The notes: a model not told the origin generated them from the sequence alone. 47,142 nt of DNA from Ruminococcus sp. (GCA_017478965.1 JAFVCV010000025.1:1-47142), one strand, 5' to 3'. Shown: positions 1-8,155, counted from the first letter of the stretch. A program made the numbers and translations.

Positions 1-11
1 CTTTTATACTG

Positions 12-40
12 TTGCAAACCGGTAAGATCTGTGGTATCAT
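12..40 (+). promoter_or_regulatory. Sigma-A promoter of the GH26 gene
   Basis: TTGCAA (12-17), a 17-bp spacer and TATCAT (35-40), preceded by TGG so that the -10 is of the extended type. It lies about 45 bases before the start codon of the GH26 gene. Confidence 0.7.
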
Positions 41-84
41 ATCATAAGACCGGGCTTTGGCCCTGAAAAGAAAAGAGTGATGAT

Positions 85-1050
85 ATGGATAAAACAGCTA
101 TCCCCTGCGACCCTATGGCAGGGCAGGAGGTAAAAAACGTTCTGGAGTATTTAGCCGGTATCTCGGGAAAAAAAGTCATTACCGGACAGCACACCCAGAC
201 CATGGACATGGAGGAACTTGCAGTTATTGAACGGGAGACCGGAAAGCAGCCTGCTCTCTTAGGTTTCGAGCTGCTGTCCTATTCGCCGAATATCAATTAC
301 CTTGACACTGACGATGAGTGCATGACCGAGGTCAGCGGGAACCTGGGAACGCTCAGAAGGGCCTGGGAATGGGCTGAGAAAAAGGGCCTTATAACCTTTG
401 TGTGGCATTGGTTCTCGCCGCTGGGCGGACGCTCAAAATCCTTTTACACCCGAAACACGGACTTTGATCCATCGAAGGCAGTTGTGGAAGGAACGGCTGA
501 ATACAAGGCGCTTATCTCTGATATGGACATGATGGCCGGACTGCTCAGACCCTTTGCAGATAAGCACGTCCCTATTTTGTGGAGACCCTTCCATGAGGGG
601 GAGGGGGACTGGTTCTGGTGGGGCTCAAAGGGTCCCAAGACTCTGAAAAAACTCTACAGGCTCATGTTTGACCGTTTCACTAAGGTCCACGGACTTCATG
701 ATCTTATCTGGGTCTGGAACGCTCCGCTGCCTGAGTGTTACCCCGGTGATGACGCAGTCGATGTGATCTCCCGGGACCTCTACCCCGAAAAGCACTGCCA
801 TGGGCCGCTGCTGGAGCAGTATGAGGAGCTGATAAAAATAACTCAGGCTCCCAAGCCTGTCATCATCGGTGAGGTCGGCACACTTCCGGATATCGACGCT
901 GCGGTGGAAAAGGGAGCCTGCTGGTCGAGCTATATGACCTGGTCCAAGGTCTTCACACTGACGGAGACGTTTACCTCCTACGACTATCTGAGAAAGACCT
1001 ATAACAGCCCAGCCGCCGTCACTAAGGCTGATCTGCCGGAGCTTTACTGA
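85..1050 (+). CDS. GH26 family glycoside hydrolase (beta-mannanase-like), cytosolic
   Basis: A 321-aa protein with the GH26 active-site signatures. WRPFHE (166-171) supplies the general acid/base Glu171, and GEVG supplies the nucleophile Glu263. Aromatic-rich stretches such as FVWHW and GDWFWWG fit the sugar-binding cleft of the TIM barrel. GH26 enzymes mostly cleave beta-1,4-mannan, with a few lichenase or xylanase members. There is no signal peptide, carbohydrate-binding module or dockerin, so it should act inside the cell, probably on imported manno-oligosaccharides (inference). The length is that of a bare catalytic domain. The ribosome site is weak (AAAAGAG), and the ATG at 85 is the first that keeps the frame. 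A flavoprotein gene follows after 6 bases. The family is clear; the exact substrate cannot be read from sequence. Confidence 0.88.
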   Translation: MDKTAIPCDPMAGQEVKNVLEYLAGISGKKVITGQHTQTMDMEELAVIERETGKQPALLGFELLSYSPNINYLDTDDECMTEVSGNLGTLRRAWEWAEKKGLITFVWHWFSPLGGRSKSFYTRNTDFDPSKAVVEGTAEYKALISDMDMMAGLLRPFADKHVPILWRPFHEGEGDWFWWGSKGPKTLKKLYRLMFDRFTKVHGLHDLIWVWNAPLPECYPGDDAVDVISRDLYPEKHCHGPLLEQYEELIKITQAPKPVIIGEVGTLPDIDAAVEKGACWSSYMTWSKVFTLTETFTSYDYLRKTYNSPAAVTKADLPELY

Positions 1051-1056
1051 TATCTT

Positions 1057-1614
1057 ATGAAAACGCTGATCTTAAACGGCTCTCCCAGGCCTGCGGGAGA
1101 TACTGCCGCACTGCTCCACAGGCTGGAAAAGGAGCTTGAGGGCGATGTTTTACGGGTGGACTGCTACAGGGCAGATATCTCTCCCTGCGTGGACTGCCGC
1201 AGCTGCATGAAGACCGTAGGCTGTGCAGTTGAGGACGGTATGCAGGAGGTCTATAGCTATCTCAGGGACTGCCATAATGTGGTCATCGCATCACCGCTGT
1301 ATTTTTCCGAGCTGACAGGCAGGCTGCTGGATGTTTGCAGCCGTTTCCAGATGCTTTACTGTGCTAAAGCATTCGTCGGGGCAGAACTGAGTCTTTTACC
1401 TAAAAAAGGCGGCATCATCATTACCGGCGGCGGCGACGGCAGGCCGGAAAGGGCCGTTCAGACCGCATCGGCTCTTCTTCATACTGCCGGGGCAAGGGAT
1501 ATCTTCCCGCCTGTAATGAGTCTTAATACCAACACTCTTCCCGCAGGAGAGGATATGACAGCCCTTTGCGGCATTACCAGGCTGGCGGACTTTTTGTCGG
1601 CTAAACTGACATAG
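1057..1614 (+). CDS. NAD(P)H-dependent FMN reductase / iron-sulfur flavoprotein-like
   Basis: A 185-aa flavodoxin-fold protein beginning with the FMN phosphate loop NGSPR (7-11). It carries a compact cysteine cluster at Cys44, Cys47, Cys50 and Cys56 (C-x2-C-x2-C-x5-C). That spacing matches the motif of archaeal and clostridial iron-sulfur flavoproteins (Isf family), which bind a 4Fe-4S cluster next to FMN. The SPLYFSELTG segment is typical of the NADPH-dependent FMN reductase family. It starts 6 bases after the GH26 stop, so it is probably co-transcribed with it. A functional link to mannan use is not evident. The physiological electron acceptor is unknown, and a plain FMN reductase without a cluster remains possible. 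Confidence 0.8.
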   Translation: MKTLILNGSPRPAGDTAALLHRLEKELEGDVLRVDCYRADISPCVDCRSCMKTVGCAVEDGMQEVYSYLRDCHNVVIASPLYFSELTGRLLDVCSRFQMLYCAKAFVGAELSLLPKKGGIIITGGGDGRPERAVQTASALLHTAGARDIFPPVMSLNTNTLPAGEDMTALCGITRLADFLSAKLT

Positions 1615-1652
1615 TGCCTAAAGAAATGCGGGACTATTTGTGCAAAAATCTC

Positions 1653-1682
1653 TTGAAATCAACGGCTCATATGTGGTATAAT
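1653..1682 (+). promoter_or_regulatory. Promoter of the PfkB kinase gene
   Basis: TTGAAA (1653-1658), an 18-bp spacer and TATAAT (1677-1682) with an upstream TGG (extended -10). It leaves a leader of roughly 115 bases before the ATG at 1806, in which I see no strong structure. Confidence 0.75.
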
Positions 1683-1805
1683 CATGATGGTGAAGGCGGG
1701 TATGCCGCTCTTTGCTTTACAGATATATGAATGTGCTGCGGACACATCAGACAGAGACTTTCCCGGGGTACGTGACCGGAGAAAGGATCGAGAAGGAGAT
1801 AATCT

Positions 1806-2600
1806 ATGAAAAGAATAGCAGCAATGACCACTATGTGCGCAGATGTTTTTTCGGACGGCACAGTCAGGCCGGGAGGCGAGGCGCTGAATTTTGCGGCGGC
1901 CGCCAGCAGTTTTGAGGACGTTGACGTGGTGCTTATCGGTGCTCTGGGCGATGACGGCTACGGGCATACCATAATCAGCTCCGTAAAGGACAAGCCCATC
2001 GACCTCAGCGGTGTACACATTGTCAAAGGCGGCAGGACGGCCAGTCAGAAGACCTATCTGACCGACAAGGGAGACAGGTATTTCCGCTCGGATTCCTGGG
2101 ACGGCGGGGTCCACGACAGCTACAGGCTCACCGAAGGCGACATGGAGCTGGCAGCAGGTGCGGACATAGTTTTTATAACTTATTCTTCACCGAATTTTGA
2201 CGATGTCCTTGATCTCAGACGAAAGGGCAGCTTCAAGCTTGCGGTGGACTTTGATGTGCAGAGGGATTTTACCGGGTTCGAGGACATACTGCCATATGTA
2301 GATTTTTTCTTCATCAGCGGTGAAAAACGTCTGCTTACCCAATTCAGACAGTGGTCGGTGAATTATGACGGACTGTTCAACATTACCTTAGCGGAGCTTG
2401 GCAGCGTGACCTATAAGAAGGGCAAGGAATACAGGGTCAATGCCGTTCAGGTGGACAGGGTGGTGGATACCACCGGCTGCGGCGACAGCTATCATGCCGC
2501 ATTTGTCTGCGACTACGCTCTGAACGGCGACGTGATGTCGGCTATGAAGAGCGGCTCCCGGGCAGCAGCAGTGACCATCGGCCGCCTGGGCGGTTTCTGA
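1806..2600 (+). CDS. PfkB/ribokinase-family carbohydrate kinase
   Basis: A 264-aa kinase of the ribokinase fold, shorter than the usual 300 or so residues. An N-terminal GGEALNFA stretch matches the substrate-binding GG motif. The C-terminal DTTGCGDS carries the anion hole and the catalytic base Asp227 (GAGD is usual; Cys replaces the Ala). The overall layout resembles fructoselysine 6-kinase (FrlD) and related small sugar kinases, but the substrate is not fixed by sequence. An excellent ribosome site (AAGGAGAT, 1793-1800) sits just before the ATG. The gene has its own promoter and ends at a strong terminator, so it is a single-gene unit. Confidence 0.83.
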   Translation: MKRIAAMTTMCADVFSDGTVRPGGEALNFAAAASSFEDVDVVLIGALGDDGYGHTIISSVKDKPIDLSGVHIVKGGRTASQKTYLTDKGDRYFRSDSWDGGVHDSYRLTEGDMELAAGADIVFITYSSPNFDDVLDLRRKGSFKLAVDFDVQRDFTGFEDILPYVDFFFISGEKRLLTQFRQWSVNYDGLFNITLAELGSVTYKKGKEYRVNAVQVDRVVDTTGCGDSYHAAFVCDYALNGDVMSAMKSGSRAAAVTIGRLGGF

Positions 2601-2631
2601 CGGTCTTGTAAGACAAAAGTATCAGGTCATC

Positions 2632-2657
2632 AAGCCTGCCTTCGGGCAGGCTTTTTT
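2632..2657 (+). terminator. Intrinsic terminator of the PfkB kinase gene
   Basis: A 9-bp G/C-rich stem (AAGCCTGCC / GGCAGGCTT) with a TTCG tetraloop, followed by a T run. Confidence 0.92.
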
Positions 2658-2691
2658 GCAGCCCGTGAACGTTTTCGGTGTCCGGCGGGGC

Positions 2692-2720
2692 TTTACATTC
2701 AGTGAAAACTGTGTTATAAT
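2692..2720 (+). promoter_or_regulatory. Promoter of the lrp-aminotransferase-ispE operon
   Basis: TTTACA (2692-2697), a 17-bp spacer and TATAAT (2715-2720) in the extended form TGTTATAAT. Because it overlaps the upstream part of the open frame that begins at 2656, translation must start downstream, at 2779. Confidence 0.85.
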
Positions 2721-2778
2721 GGTATTGGGACCATGCCCGCCGGGGCGTGAGGAAGAAACGAAAACAGGGGGCGTTATC

Positions 2779-3258
2779 ATGGATAAGCTTATCGAGCTGC
2801 TGAAAACTAATGCGAGACTTTCAGATCCTGAGCTGGCCGTTATGCTGGGCCGCAGTGAGGAACAGGTGGCGAAGGATATAAGGGAGCTGGAGGAAAGGGG
2901 CGTTATCAGAGGTTATTCTGCCATCGTTGACGAGGCGGCCTATGACCCGGACCTAGTCACTGCTCTTATAGAGCTGAAGGTCACTCCTCAGTCTCAGTCG
3001 GGCTATGACGAGATAGCTGCGACTATTGCGGCCTTTGAGCAGGTGGAAAGCGTAAGGCTCATGTCAGGCGCCTATGATATCCTGGTATCCGTTACGGGGA
3101 GCAATATCCGTGAGGTGTCGAGATTTGTGGCTGAAAATCTGGCGGCTATAGACGCTGTCCAGTCCACCACTACGCATTTTCTTCTGAAAAGCTATAAGGT
3201 CAACGGTCTTACCATCGGTTTTGAGGATAAGGACGAGAGAGGATGGATAACACCGTGA
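2779..3258 (+). CDS. Lrp/AsnC-family transcriptional regulator
   Basis: A 159-aa protein with an N-terminal winged helix-turn-helix (about 1-60, including ELAVMLGRSEEQV) and a C-terminal RAM/AsnC ligand-binding domain (about 70-150). Lrp-family proteins form dimers or octamers and sense amino acids. The open frame extends upstream to 2656, but the promoter at 2692-2720 excludes that start. ATG 2779 is preceded by AGGGGG at a good distance. The stop overlaps the start of the aminotransferase gene by 16 bases, so the two are translationally coupled, and the regulator likely responds to the aminotransferase substrate or product (inference). Confidence 0.88.
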   Translation: MDKLIELLKTNARLSDPELAVMLGRSEEQVAKDIRELEERGVIRGYSAIVDEAAYDPDLVTALIELKVTPQSQSGYDEIAATIAAFEQVESVRLMSGAYDILVSVTGSNIREVSRFVAENLAAIDAVQSTTTHFLLKSYKVNGLTIGFEDKDERGWITP

Positions 3259-4433
3259 TAGATTACGACAAGGTCCTTTCTCAAAGGATAAAGAATATAA
3301 AGCCCTCAGGGATAAGGAAATATTTCGACATCGCTGAGAGCATGGAAGGCGTCATATCCCTTGGCGTCGGTGAGCCGGACTTCAAGACGCCATGGGTGGC
3401 CAGAAGAGAGGCCGTCAGGGTCCTTGAAAAGGGAAAGACCACATACACCGCCAATGCGGGACTCATGACTCTCAGGGAGGAGTGTGCAAAATACTTCAGA
3501 AGGACCATCGGGGTGAACTATGACCCGGCCTCTGAGGTGGTGATAACCGTGGGCGGCTCAGAGGGAATAGACCTGACCATCAGGTCAATGATATCAGATG
3601 GTGACGAGGTGCTGATAGTGGAGCCGTGCTTTGTGTGCTATGACCCCATAGTCAGCCTTTGCGGCGGTGTGCCGGTGGCAATAGAGACTAAGGCTGAGGA
3701 CGATTTCAGGCTGACCGCTGAGGAACTGAGGGAAAAGATCACCGAGCGCACCAAGCTCCTGGTCCTGCCCTATCCAAATAATCCCACCGGGGCTATAATG
3801 AAAAAGGAGGACCTGGAGGAGATAGCAAAGGTGCTGAGAGGGACCGATATCATGGTGCTCTCGGACGAGATCTATTCCGAGCTGACCTATTCCGGTGAGC
3901 ACGTTTCGATCTCTTCCCTGGAGGGCATGAGGGAAAGGACAGTAGTCATCAACGGCTTTTCCAAGGCCTTTGCCATGACCGGCTGGAGGCTTGGCATAGC
4001 CGCCGGGCCGAAGGAGGTCATTTCCCAGATGCTGAAACTGCATCAGTATGCCATAATGTCATCGCCTACGGTGAGCCAGTATGCGGCCATCACCGCTTTG
4101 CGGGAGTGCGGGGACGACGTCAGGAAGATGCGGGAGGAGTATGATATGAGAAGAAGGTACATAGTGGATGCCTTCAACAAGCTGGGGCTTTCCTGTTTTA
4201 CTCCCATGGGGGCATTTTACGTCTTTCCCTGCATAAAAAGCACCGGGCTTACCAGCGGTGAGTTCTGTGAGAAGCTGGTCTACAGCAAAAAAGTGGCGGT
4301 AGTGCCCGGCAGCGCCTTCGGCAAGTGCGGCGAAGGTTTCATTCGTGTTTCTTACGCCTATTCCCTGTCACATCTGATGGAGGCGGTAAAGCGTATAGGC
4401 GAATTTCTGAAGGAGCTTGACAATGACCGATAA
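3243..4433 (+). CDS. PLP-dependent class I/II aminotransferase
   Basis: A 396-aa fold-type I aminotransferase. Visible landmarks are YPNNPTG (the Asn that contacts the PLP ring), SDEIYSEL (the Asp that binds the pyridine nitrogen) and NGFSKAFAMTGWR, with Lys241 forming the Schiff base. The C-terminal RVSYAYS has the Arg that binds the substrate carboxylate. It resembles the aspartate/alanine/aromatic aminotransferase subgroup often paired with an Lrp/AsnC regulator in Firmicutes. The substrate cannot be assigned from sequence. It overlaps its regulator by 16 bases and ispE by 11 bases, so all three are one operon. GAGAGG lies immediately before the ATG. Confidence 0.9.
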   Translation: MDNTVIDYDKVLSQRIKNIKPSGIRKYFDIAESMEGVISLGVGEPDFKTPWVARREAVRVLEKGKTTYTANAGLMTLREECAKYFRRTIGVNYDPASEVVITVGGSEGIDLTIRSMISDGDEVLIVEPCFVCYDPIVSLCGGVPVAIETKAEDDFRLTAEELREKITERTKLLVLPYPNNPTGAIMKKEDLEEIAKVLRGTDIMVLSDEIYSELTYSGEHVSISSLEGMRERTVVINGFSKAFAMTGWRLGIAAGPKEVISQMLKLHQYAIMSSPTVSQYAAITALRECGDDVRKMREEYDMRRRYIVDAFNKLGLSCFTPMGAFYVFPCIKSTGLTSGEFCEKLVYSKKVAVVPGSAFGKCGEGFIRVSYAYSLSHLMEAVKRIGEFLKELDNDR

Positions 4434-5340
4434 AAATACCAGACCTTTATATAAAAATCTTACCGTCCGGGCTTATGGAAAGCTCAATCTGCTGCTCGAC
4501 ATAGTCGGCGTCAGGGACGACGGTTATCATATGCTCAATACTGTCATGCAGCACGTAAGTCTTTTCGATACCCTGCATCTTGAAGTCGAAGAGGGCGGGG
4601 AGGAAGGCATCGAGCTTATCTGCGATAAGGAGGGTTTCCCCCTTGACAGCAGCAACCTTATATGGAAGGCTGCCGAAGCCTTTAAGGCCCATACGGGCAT
4701 TAGCTACGGCGGCAGACTGAGGGTCACGGTGGATAAACAGCTGCCCTCCCAGGCAGGCATGGGCGGCGGAAGTGCGGACTGTGCTGCTATGCTGAAAGCT
4801 ATGAACACCCTCTACGGTACTCTGCTCGATGAGGACGTACTTTCGGAGATAGGCCTGAAACTGGGGGCGGACGTTCCTTTCTGCCTACAGGACGGGACCC
4901 GGCTCTGTCAAGGGGTAGGGGAGATCATGCACAGCCTGCCCTCGCCTGAGTGCTGGTTCACAGTTATCAAGCCTGAGGTCAGCGTTTCAACTCCGGAGGC
5001 TTATAAAGCCTATGACAGGCTGGAGGCTCCCCCACGCAGCCAGCTTGACAATTTCCTAAGGGCACTGGCCTCGGGGAATATCTACTCGTTTTGCATCTAC
5101 CTGTTCAACGTTCTTGAAGAGGCTGTTGACCTGCCAGAGGTCAGAAGGGCAAGGGAAAGGCTCAGAGACTGCGGCGCCCTGGCTGCCCTCATGACCGGCA
5201 GCGGTTCTGCCGTTTTCGGGGTCTTTGCAAGGGAGGAACACGCAATGGCAGCAGCGAAGTCTCTCGAAAAGGAATACGGCTATTGCAGAGTTTGCAGGCC
5301 TGTTAAGGAAGGTTACGGTTTCGTCAGCGTGGACCGGTGA
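4423..5340 (+). CDS. ispE: 4-diphosphocytidyl-2-C-methyl-D-erythritol kinase
   Basis: A 305-aa GHMP-superfamily kinase of the MEP isoprenoid pathway. It phosphorylates CDP-methylerythritol. The N-terminal AYGKLNLLLDI matches the substrate-binding start of IspE. The glycine-rich ATP loop is QAGMGGGSADCAA, and LMTGSGSAVFG is the third GHMP motif. ATG 4423 is preferred over an in-frame TTG at 4417, because AAGGAG (4410-4415) sits 7 bases before it. It overlaps the aminotransferase gene by 11 bases. Its presence in an amino-acid operon is positional and not obviously functional. Confidence 0.93.
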   Translation: MTDKNTRPLYKNLTVRAYGKLNLLLDIVGVRDDGYHMLNTVMQHVSLFDTLHLEVEEGGEEGIELICDKEGFPLDSSNLIWKAAEAFKAHTGISYGGRLRVTVDKQLPSQAGMGGGSADCAAMLKAMNTLYGTLLDEDVLSEIGLKLGADVPFCLQDGTRLCQGVGEIMHSLPSPECWFTVIKPEVSVSTPEAYKAYDRLEAPPRSQLDNFLRALASGNIYSFCIYLFNVLEEAVDLPEVRRARERLRDCGALAALMTGSGSAVFGVFAREEHAMAAAKSLEKEYGYCRVCRPVKEGYGFVSVDR

Positions 5341-5376
5341 AAACACGCTGCATGACTTTGGAAAGGATAAGAGTCG

Positions 5377-6522
5377 ATGAATAATAAATGTAAATTCTGC
5401 GGCTACAGATTTAAAGACAGGGACGAGCAGATATGTCCTGAGTGTCTGACTGCCAGGGAGGAAGATATCTCCTGCGGCGTCTTCGGTGATGACGTCCACA
5501 GTCACGCTAAGTATGACGATCTGGGCTTTGGAGCGGATAATTCGTTCTTTTCAAAGAACGACACTTTCAGAGACGGCACCAATGAGTTCCTGGAAGATGA
5601 GCGCCGTGACGAGAACAGGACCAGCGCCGCAAGGTATGAGAGAAACAGCGAACGCTATCTGAGGAGGGCGGACGCCAGACGGGTGAAGATACCTGAGGAC
5701 CCTATCTACCGTCAGCAGAGCTATGATCTGGGACTATCTTCCAAGAACGCAGCGGGCTTCAACAGGCAGACCGGCGGGCTTCAGAGCCAGAACGCCGGTC
5801 AGGGCGCCAACGGGACTGGTCCGGCTAAGAAAAGCAGCGGCTGCGGATGTCTGTTCTTTTTTGCGGTCATCGTGTTCATTCTGGTCTTCATTATCGGCGC
5901 AGCAGACGGTTTGGTTTCTGATATAACCGATGGCAGCAGGGATACGAAGACCTCAACATCGCCCGTCCAGACTTCCGGGACAGTCACAAAGGCACAGGAC
6001 AGTTCTGAAACGGAGAAAGCGCCGAAGGATTTTGCCGACGACAGTAATGCTGTGCAGTACGGCATGAACAACAAATTCCGCATAAAACAGGAGCATTACA
6101 GCGGTATGTATTTTGACCCTCTGGAGTTGAGTGAGGAGCAGTGCCGCTGGTTCATGGTGTATATTGATGACGATTATTCCCCATACAGCAACGATCTTGG
6201 GTTTGGAGGCTATGTGATAAACAGCAGCTACAGCCTTTATCTCAGCGATGAACTGAAAGAAAAGATCGAAGAAGAAGACGGTTTCGATGTGGAGATAACC
6301 AATGTGGAGTGTGCCGGTTATTCGGGATACGGTCTTATCTCAATTGATATGAGCCCCGTCAATTCAGGGGGATATTATGACAATGGGGACGATGCTTATA
6401 TCTCTCTGGAGTGCAGTAATTTTTGTCTTGAATATGTTGACAGCATAATTATGGAGGTCACTGTCAAGGTCGGTGAAGACTATGAACAGCTGAACTTTGC
6501 TCTGGACGCCTATGGAAAGTGA
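5377..6522 (+). CDS. Zinc-ribbon, single-pass membrane protein of unknown function
   Basis: A 381-aa protein that I do not recognise as a named family. The N-terminus has a CxxC...CxxC zinc ribbon (Cys5, Cys8, Cys21, Cys24). A charged and Gln/Gly-rich linker follows to about 155. A Cys-Gly-Cys precedes one transmembrane segment at about 158-178. A Ser/Thr-rich stalk leads to an acidic, Tyr-rich C-terminal domain (about 220-381) that would lie outside the cell if the ribbon is cytoplasmic. The C-terminal domain has a beta-rich look, but I cannot name it. The gene follows ispE after 36 bases and overlaps the radical SAM gene by 11 bases. Proteins with this plan are common and poorly studied in Clostridia. 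Confidence 0.75.
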   Translation: MNNKCKFCGYRFKDRDEQICPECLTAREEDISCGVFGDDVHSHAKYDDLGFGADNSFFSKNDTFRDGTNEFLEDERRDENRTSAARYERNSERYLRRADARRVKIPEDPIYRQQSYDLGLSSKNAAGFNRQTGGLQSQNAGQGANGTGPAKKSSGCGCLFFFAVIVFILVFIIGAADGLVSDITDGSRDTKTSTSPVQTSGTVTKAQDSSETEKAPKDFADDSNAVQYGMNNKFRIKQEHYSGMYFDPLELSEEQCRWFMVYIDDDYSPYSNDLGFGGYVINSSYSLYLSDELKEKIEEEDGFDVEITNVECAGYSGYGLISIDMSPVNSGGYYDNGDDAYISLECSNFCLEYVDSIIMEVTVKVGEDYEQLNFALDAYGK

Positions 6523-7417
6523 AAAGCTTCTCAGGGAATGCAGGCTTTGTCCCAGGGACTGCGGTGTGGACCGGACGAGCGGACAGAAGGGCTTCTGCGG
6601 CTGCGGCAGCAGGGTAAAGATAGCCAGGGCCGAGCTGCACCGGTGGGAGGAGCCTTGCATAAGCGGCAAAAACGGCTCGGGGACAGTGTTTTTCTCAGGG
6701 TGCAGTCTGAAATGCTGCTTTTGTCAGAACTATGAGATCTCTGATAAGGGTAAGGGCTTTGAACTGAGCTGTGAAGAGCTGGCAGAGACATTTTTAAGGC
6801 TCAGGGACATGTGCGCCCATAATATCGATCTGGTTACGCCCACGCCCTATGTCCCTCAGATAGTCAGCGCTCTTGACAAGGTGAGGGGCAGGCTTGATAT
6901 ACCCATAGTTTATAACTGCGGAGGGTATGAGGAGATGAGCACCCTAGAGCTGCTCAGAGACCGGGTAGATGTTTTCCTGCCGGACCTGAAATATTATTCT
7001 GCTGAACTTTCAGCGAAGTATTCCGGGGCGGCAGATTACTTTGTGAAGGCCTCAGCCGCCATAAAGAAAATGGCGGAGCTTACCGGAAAGCCTGTTTTTG
7101 ATGAGAACGGGCTGATGAAAAAGGGCGTTATCGTCCGGCATCTGGTACTTCCCAACGGAAGGCATGACAGTGCGGAGCTGATAAGGTGGCTTAGTGAGAA
7201 TTTTGAAAAAGACAGCATAATGGTCAGTCTTATGAGCCAGTTTACCCCTGTATACCATGCCTTTGACCATAAGGAACTGAGCCGGAGGACATCTACCTTT
7301 GAGTATGAGTACGTGGCGGGACTCCTGCAAAAAACAGGCTTTGACGGATATTTTCAGCAGCGTTCCTCAGCGGACGAGGGATATATCCCGGAATTTTTTG
7401 ACCGTAAGTATTATTAA
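6512..7417 (+). CDS. Radical SAM protein, pyruvate-formate-lyase-activating-enzyme-like (PflX type)
   Basis: A 301-aa radical SAM protein. The cluster motif is C-x3-C-x2-C in GCSLKCCFCQN, and an extra N-terminal cysteine group (CRLCPRDCG, then GFCGCG) is typical of the PflX-like subgroup (COG1313) rather than true PflA. These enzymes use a 4Fe-4S cluster and S-adenosylmethionine. The target of this subgroup is not established, so glycyl-radical activation should not be assumed. A TTG at 6497 is possible, but the ATG at 6512 gives the conserved MESEKLL start and overlaps the zinc-ribbon membrane gene by 11 bases, suggesting coupling. No glycyl-radical enzyme gene lies in the window. Confidence 0.83.
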   Translation: MESEKLLRECRLCPRDCGVDRTSGQKGFCGCGSRVKIARAELHRWEEPCISGKNGSGTVFFSGCSLKCCFCQNYEISDKGKGFELSCEELAETFLRLRDMCAHNIDLVTPTPYVPQIVSALDKVRGRLDIPIVYNCGGYEEMSTLELLRDRVDVFLPDLKYYSAELSAKYSGAADYFVKASAAIKKMAELTGKPVFDENGLMKKGVIVRHLVLPNGRHDSAELIRWLSENFEKDSIMVSLMSQFTPVYHAFDHKELSRRTSTFEYEYVAGLLQKTGFDGYFQQRSSADEGYIPEFFDRKYY

Positions 7418-7505
7418 TAATGGAAAATAAAGGGAAAATATTGGTTCTTTTGCTAAAATCTTTAACATTGACCTCAAATTGTAATTGAATTGTTAACTTT
7501 AGCCA

Positions 7506-7534
7506 TTGACAATTAGTCAAGACTAAGCTATAAT
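7506..7534 (+). promoter_or_regulatory. Consensus sigma-A promoter of the HD-domain gene
   Basis: A perfect TTGACA (7506-7511), a 17-bp spacer and a perfect TATAAT (7529-7534). A short inverted repeat TTGAC/GTCAA (7506-7510, 7516-7520) overlaps the -35 and could be an operator. Confidence 0.9.
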
Positions 7535-7540
7535 AACAGT

Positions 7541-7565
7541 AGGGACAAATTTTGAATTTGTTCCT
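7541..7565 (+). other. Stem-loop at the predicted 5' end of the HD-gene transcript
   Basis: AGGGACAAATT pairs with AATTTGTTCCT (11 bp, one G-T wobble) around a TTG loop. The stem begins about 7 bases after the -10, so it would form the first nucleotides of the mRNA. Confidence 0.65.
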
Positions 7566-7614
7566 GCCATAAAACAAAGTTGATATGTATTGTAATAGAA
7601 AAGAGGTCATGCCG

Positions 7615-8151
7615 ATGTCCAAAGCGATCGGGTCAAAGTATTCCATTGAATACTCTAAGGAGAGCAGGGAGTACTTTGAGTTTGTGAAGGATCTTCTAGA
7701 TCATGAAGTCGTTAATGAGATGAAGAATTTCAGGCATCACTACAGCACAACCTGCTATCAGCACTGTCTGAACGTTTCGTACTATAATTATCTGGTCTGC
7801 AAAAAACTGGGGCTCAATGCCAAGGCGGCCGCCAGGGCAGGGCTGCTCCACGATCTGTTTTTGTATGACTGGAGGGACGAGCCAAGGAAAAAGGGTGAGC
7901 TGCCCCATGGTTTCACCCATCCACGCCGTGCTCTTGACAATGCAAAGGAGCATTTTGAGATAGACAAGCTTGAAGAGGACATTATCCTCAAGCATATGTG
8001 GCCGCTGACAGTAAAGCTGCCTAAGTATGCGGAATCTTATGTCATTGTTTTTATCGACAAGTATGCTGCCCTGCTGGAATTCGGCGTTCACTGCAAGAAC
8101 CGGATAACCGGCTCAGTCAGACATCTTTATCGTCATAAACACAGCGCATGA
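7615..8151 (+). CDS. HD-domain protein (putative metal-dependent phosphohydrolase)
   Basis: A 178-aa protein with an HD domain: a first His in the TTCYQHCLNV helix, the paired His-Asp in GLLHDLFLYDW, and further His and Asp residues in HGFTHP and FIDKY. HD-domain proteins are usually phosphodiesterases or phosphohydrolases acting on nucleotides. The substrate here is unknown. Three ATGs lie close together (7585, 7609, 7615); the last is chosen because AGAGGT (7602-7606) is at the right distance. The gene is a single unit with a consensus promoter and its own terminator. Confidence 0.8.
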   Translation: MSKAIGSKYSIEYSKESREYFEFVKDLLDHEVVNEMKNFRHHYSTTCYQHCLNVSYYNYLVCKKLGLNAKAAARAGLLHDLFLYDWRDEPRKKGELPHGFTHPRRALDNAKEHFEIDKLEEDIILKHMWPLTVKLPKYAESYVIVFIDKYAALLEFGVHCKNRITGSVRHLYRHKHSA

Positions 8152-8155
8152 TAAA

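Noticed and set aside
1659-2114. 151-codon minus-strand frame over the kinase promoter
   Set aside because: It overlaps the promoter and start of the PfkB kinase and shows no domain.
2656-2778. N-terminal extension of the Lrp protein
   Set aside because: The frame is open, but the promoter -35 and -10 (2692-2720) lie inside it, and the Lrp fold begins at the Met at 2779.
6512-7417. Calling the radical SAM protein pflA
   Set aside because: The N-terminal cysteine group fits the PflX-like subgroup and no glycyl-radical enzyme is nearby.
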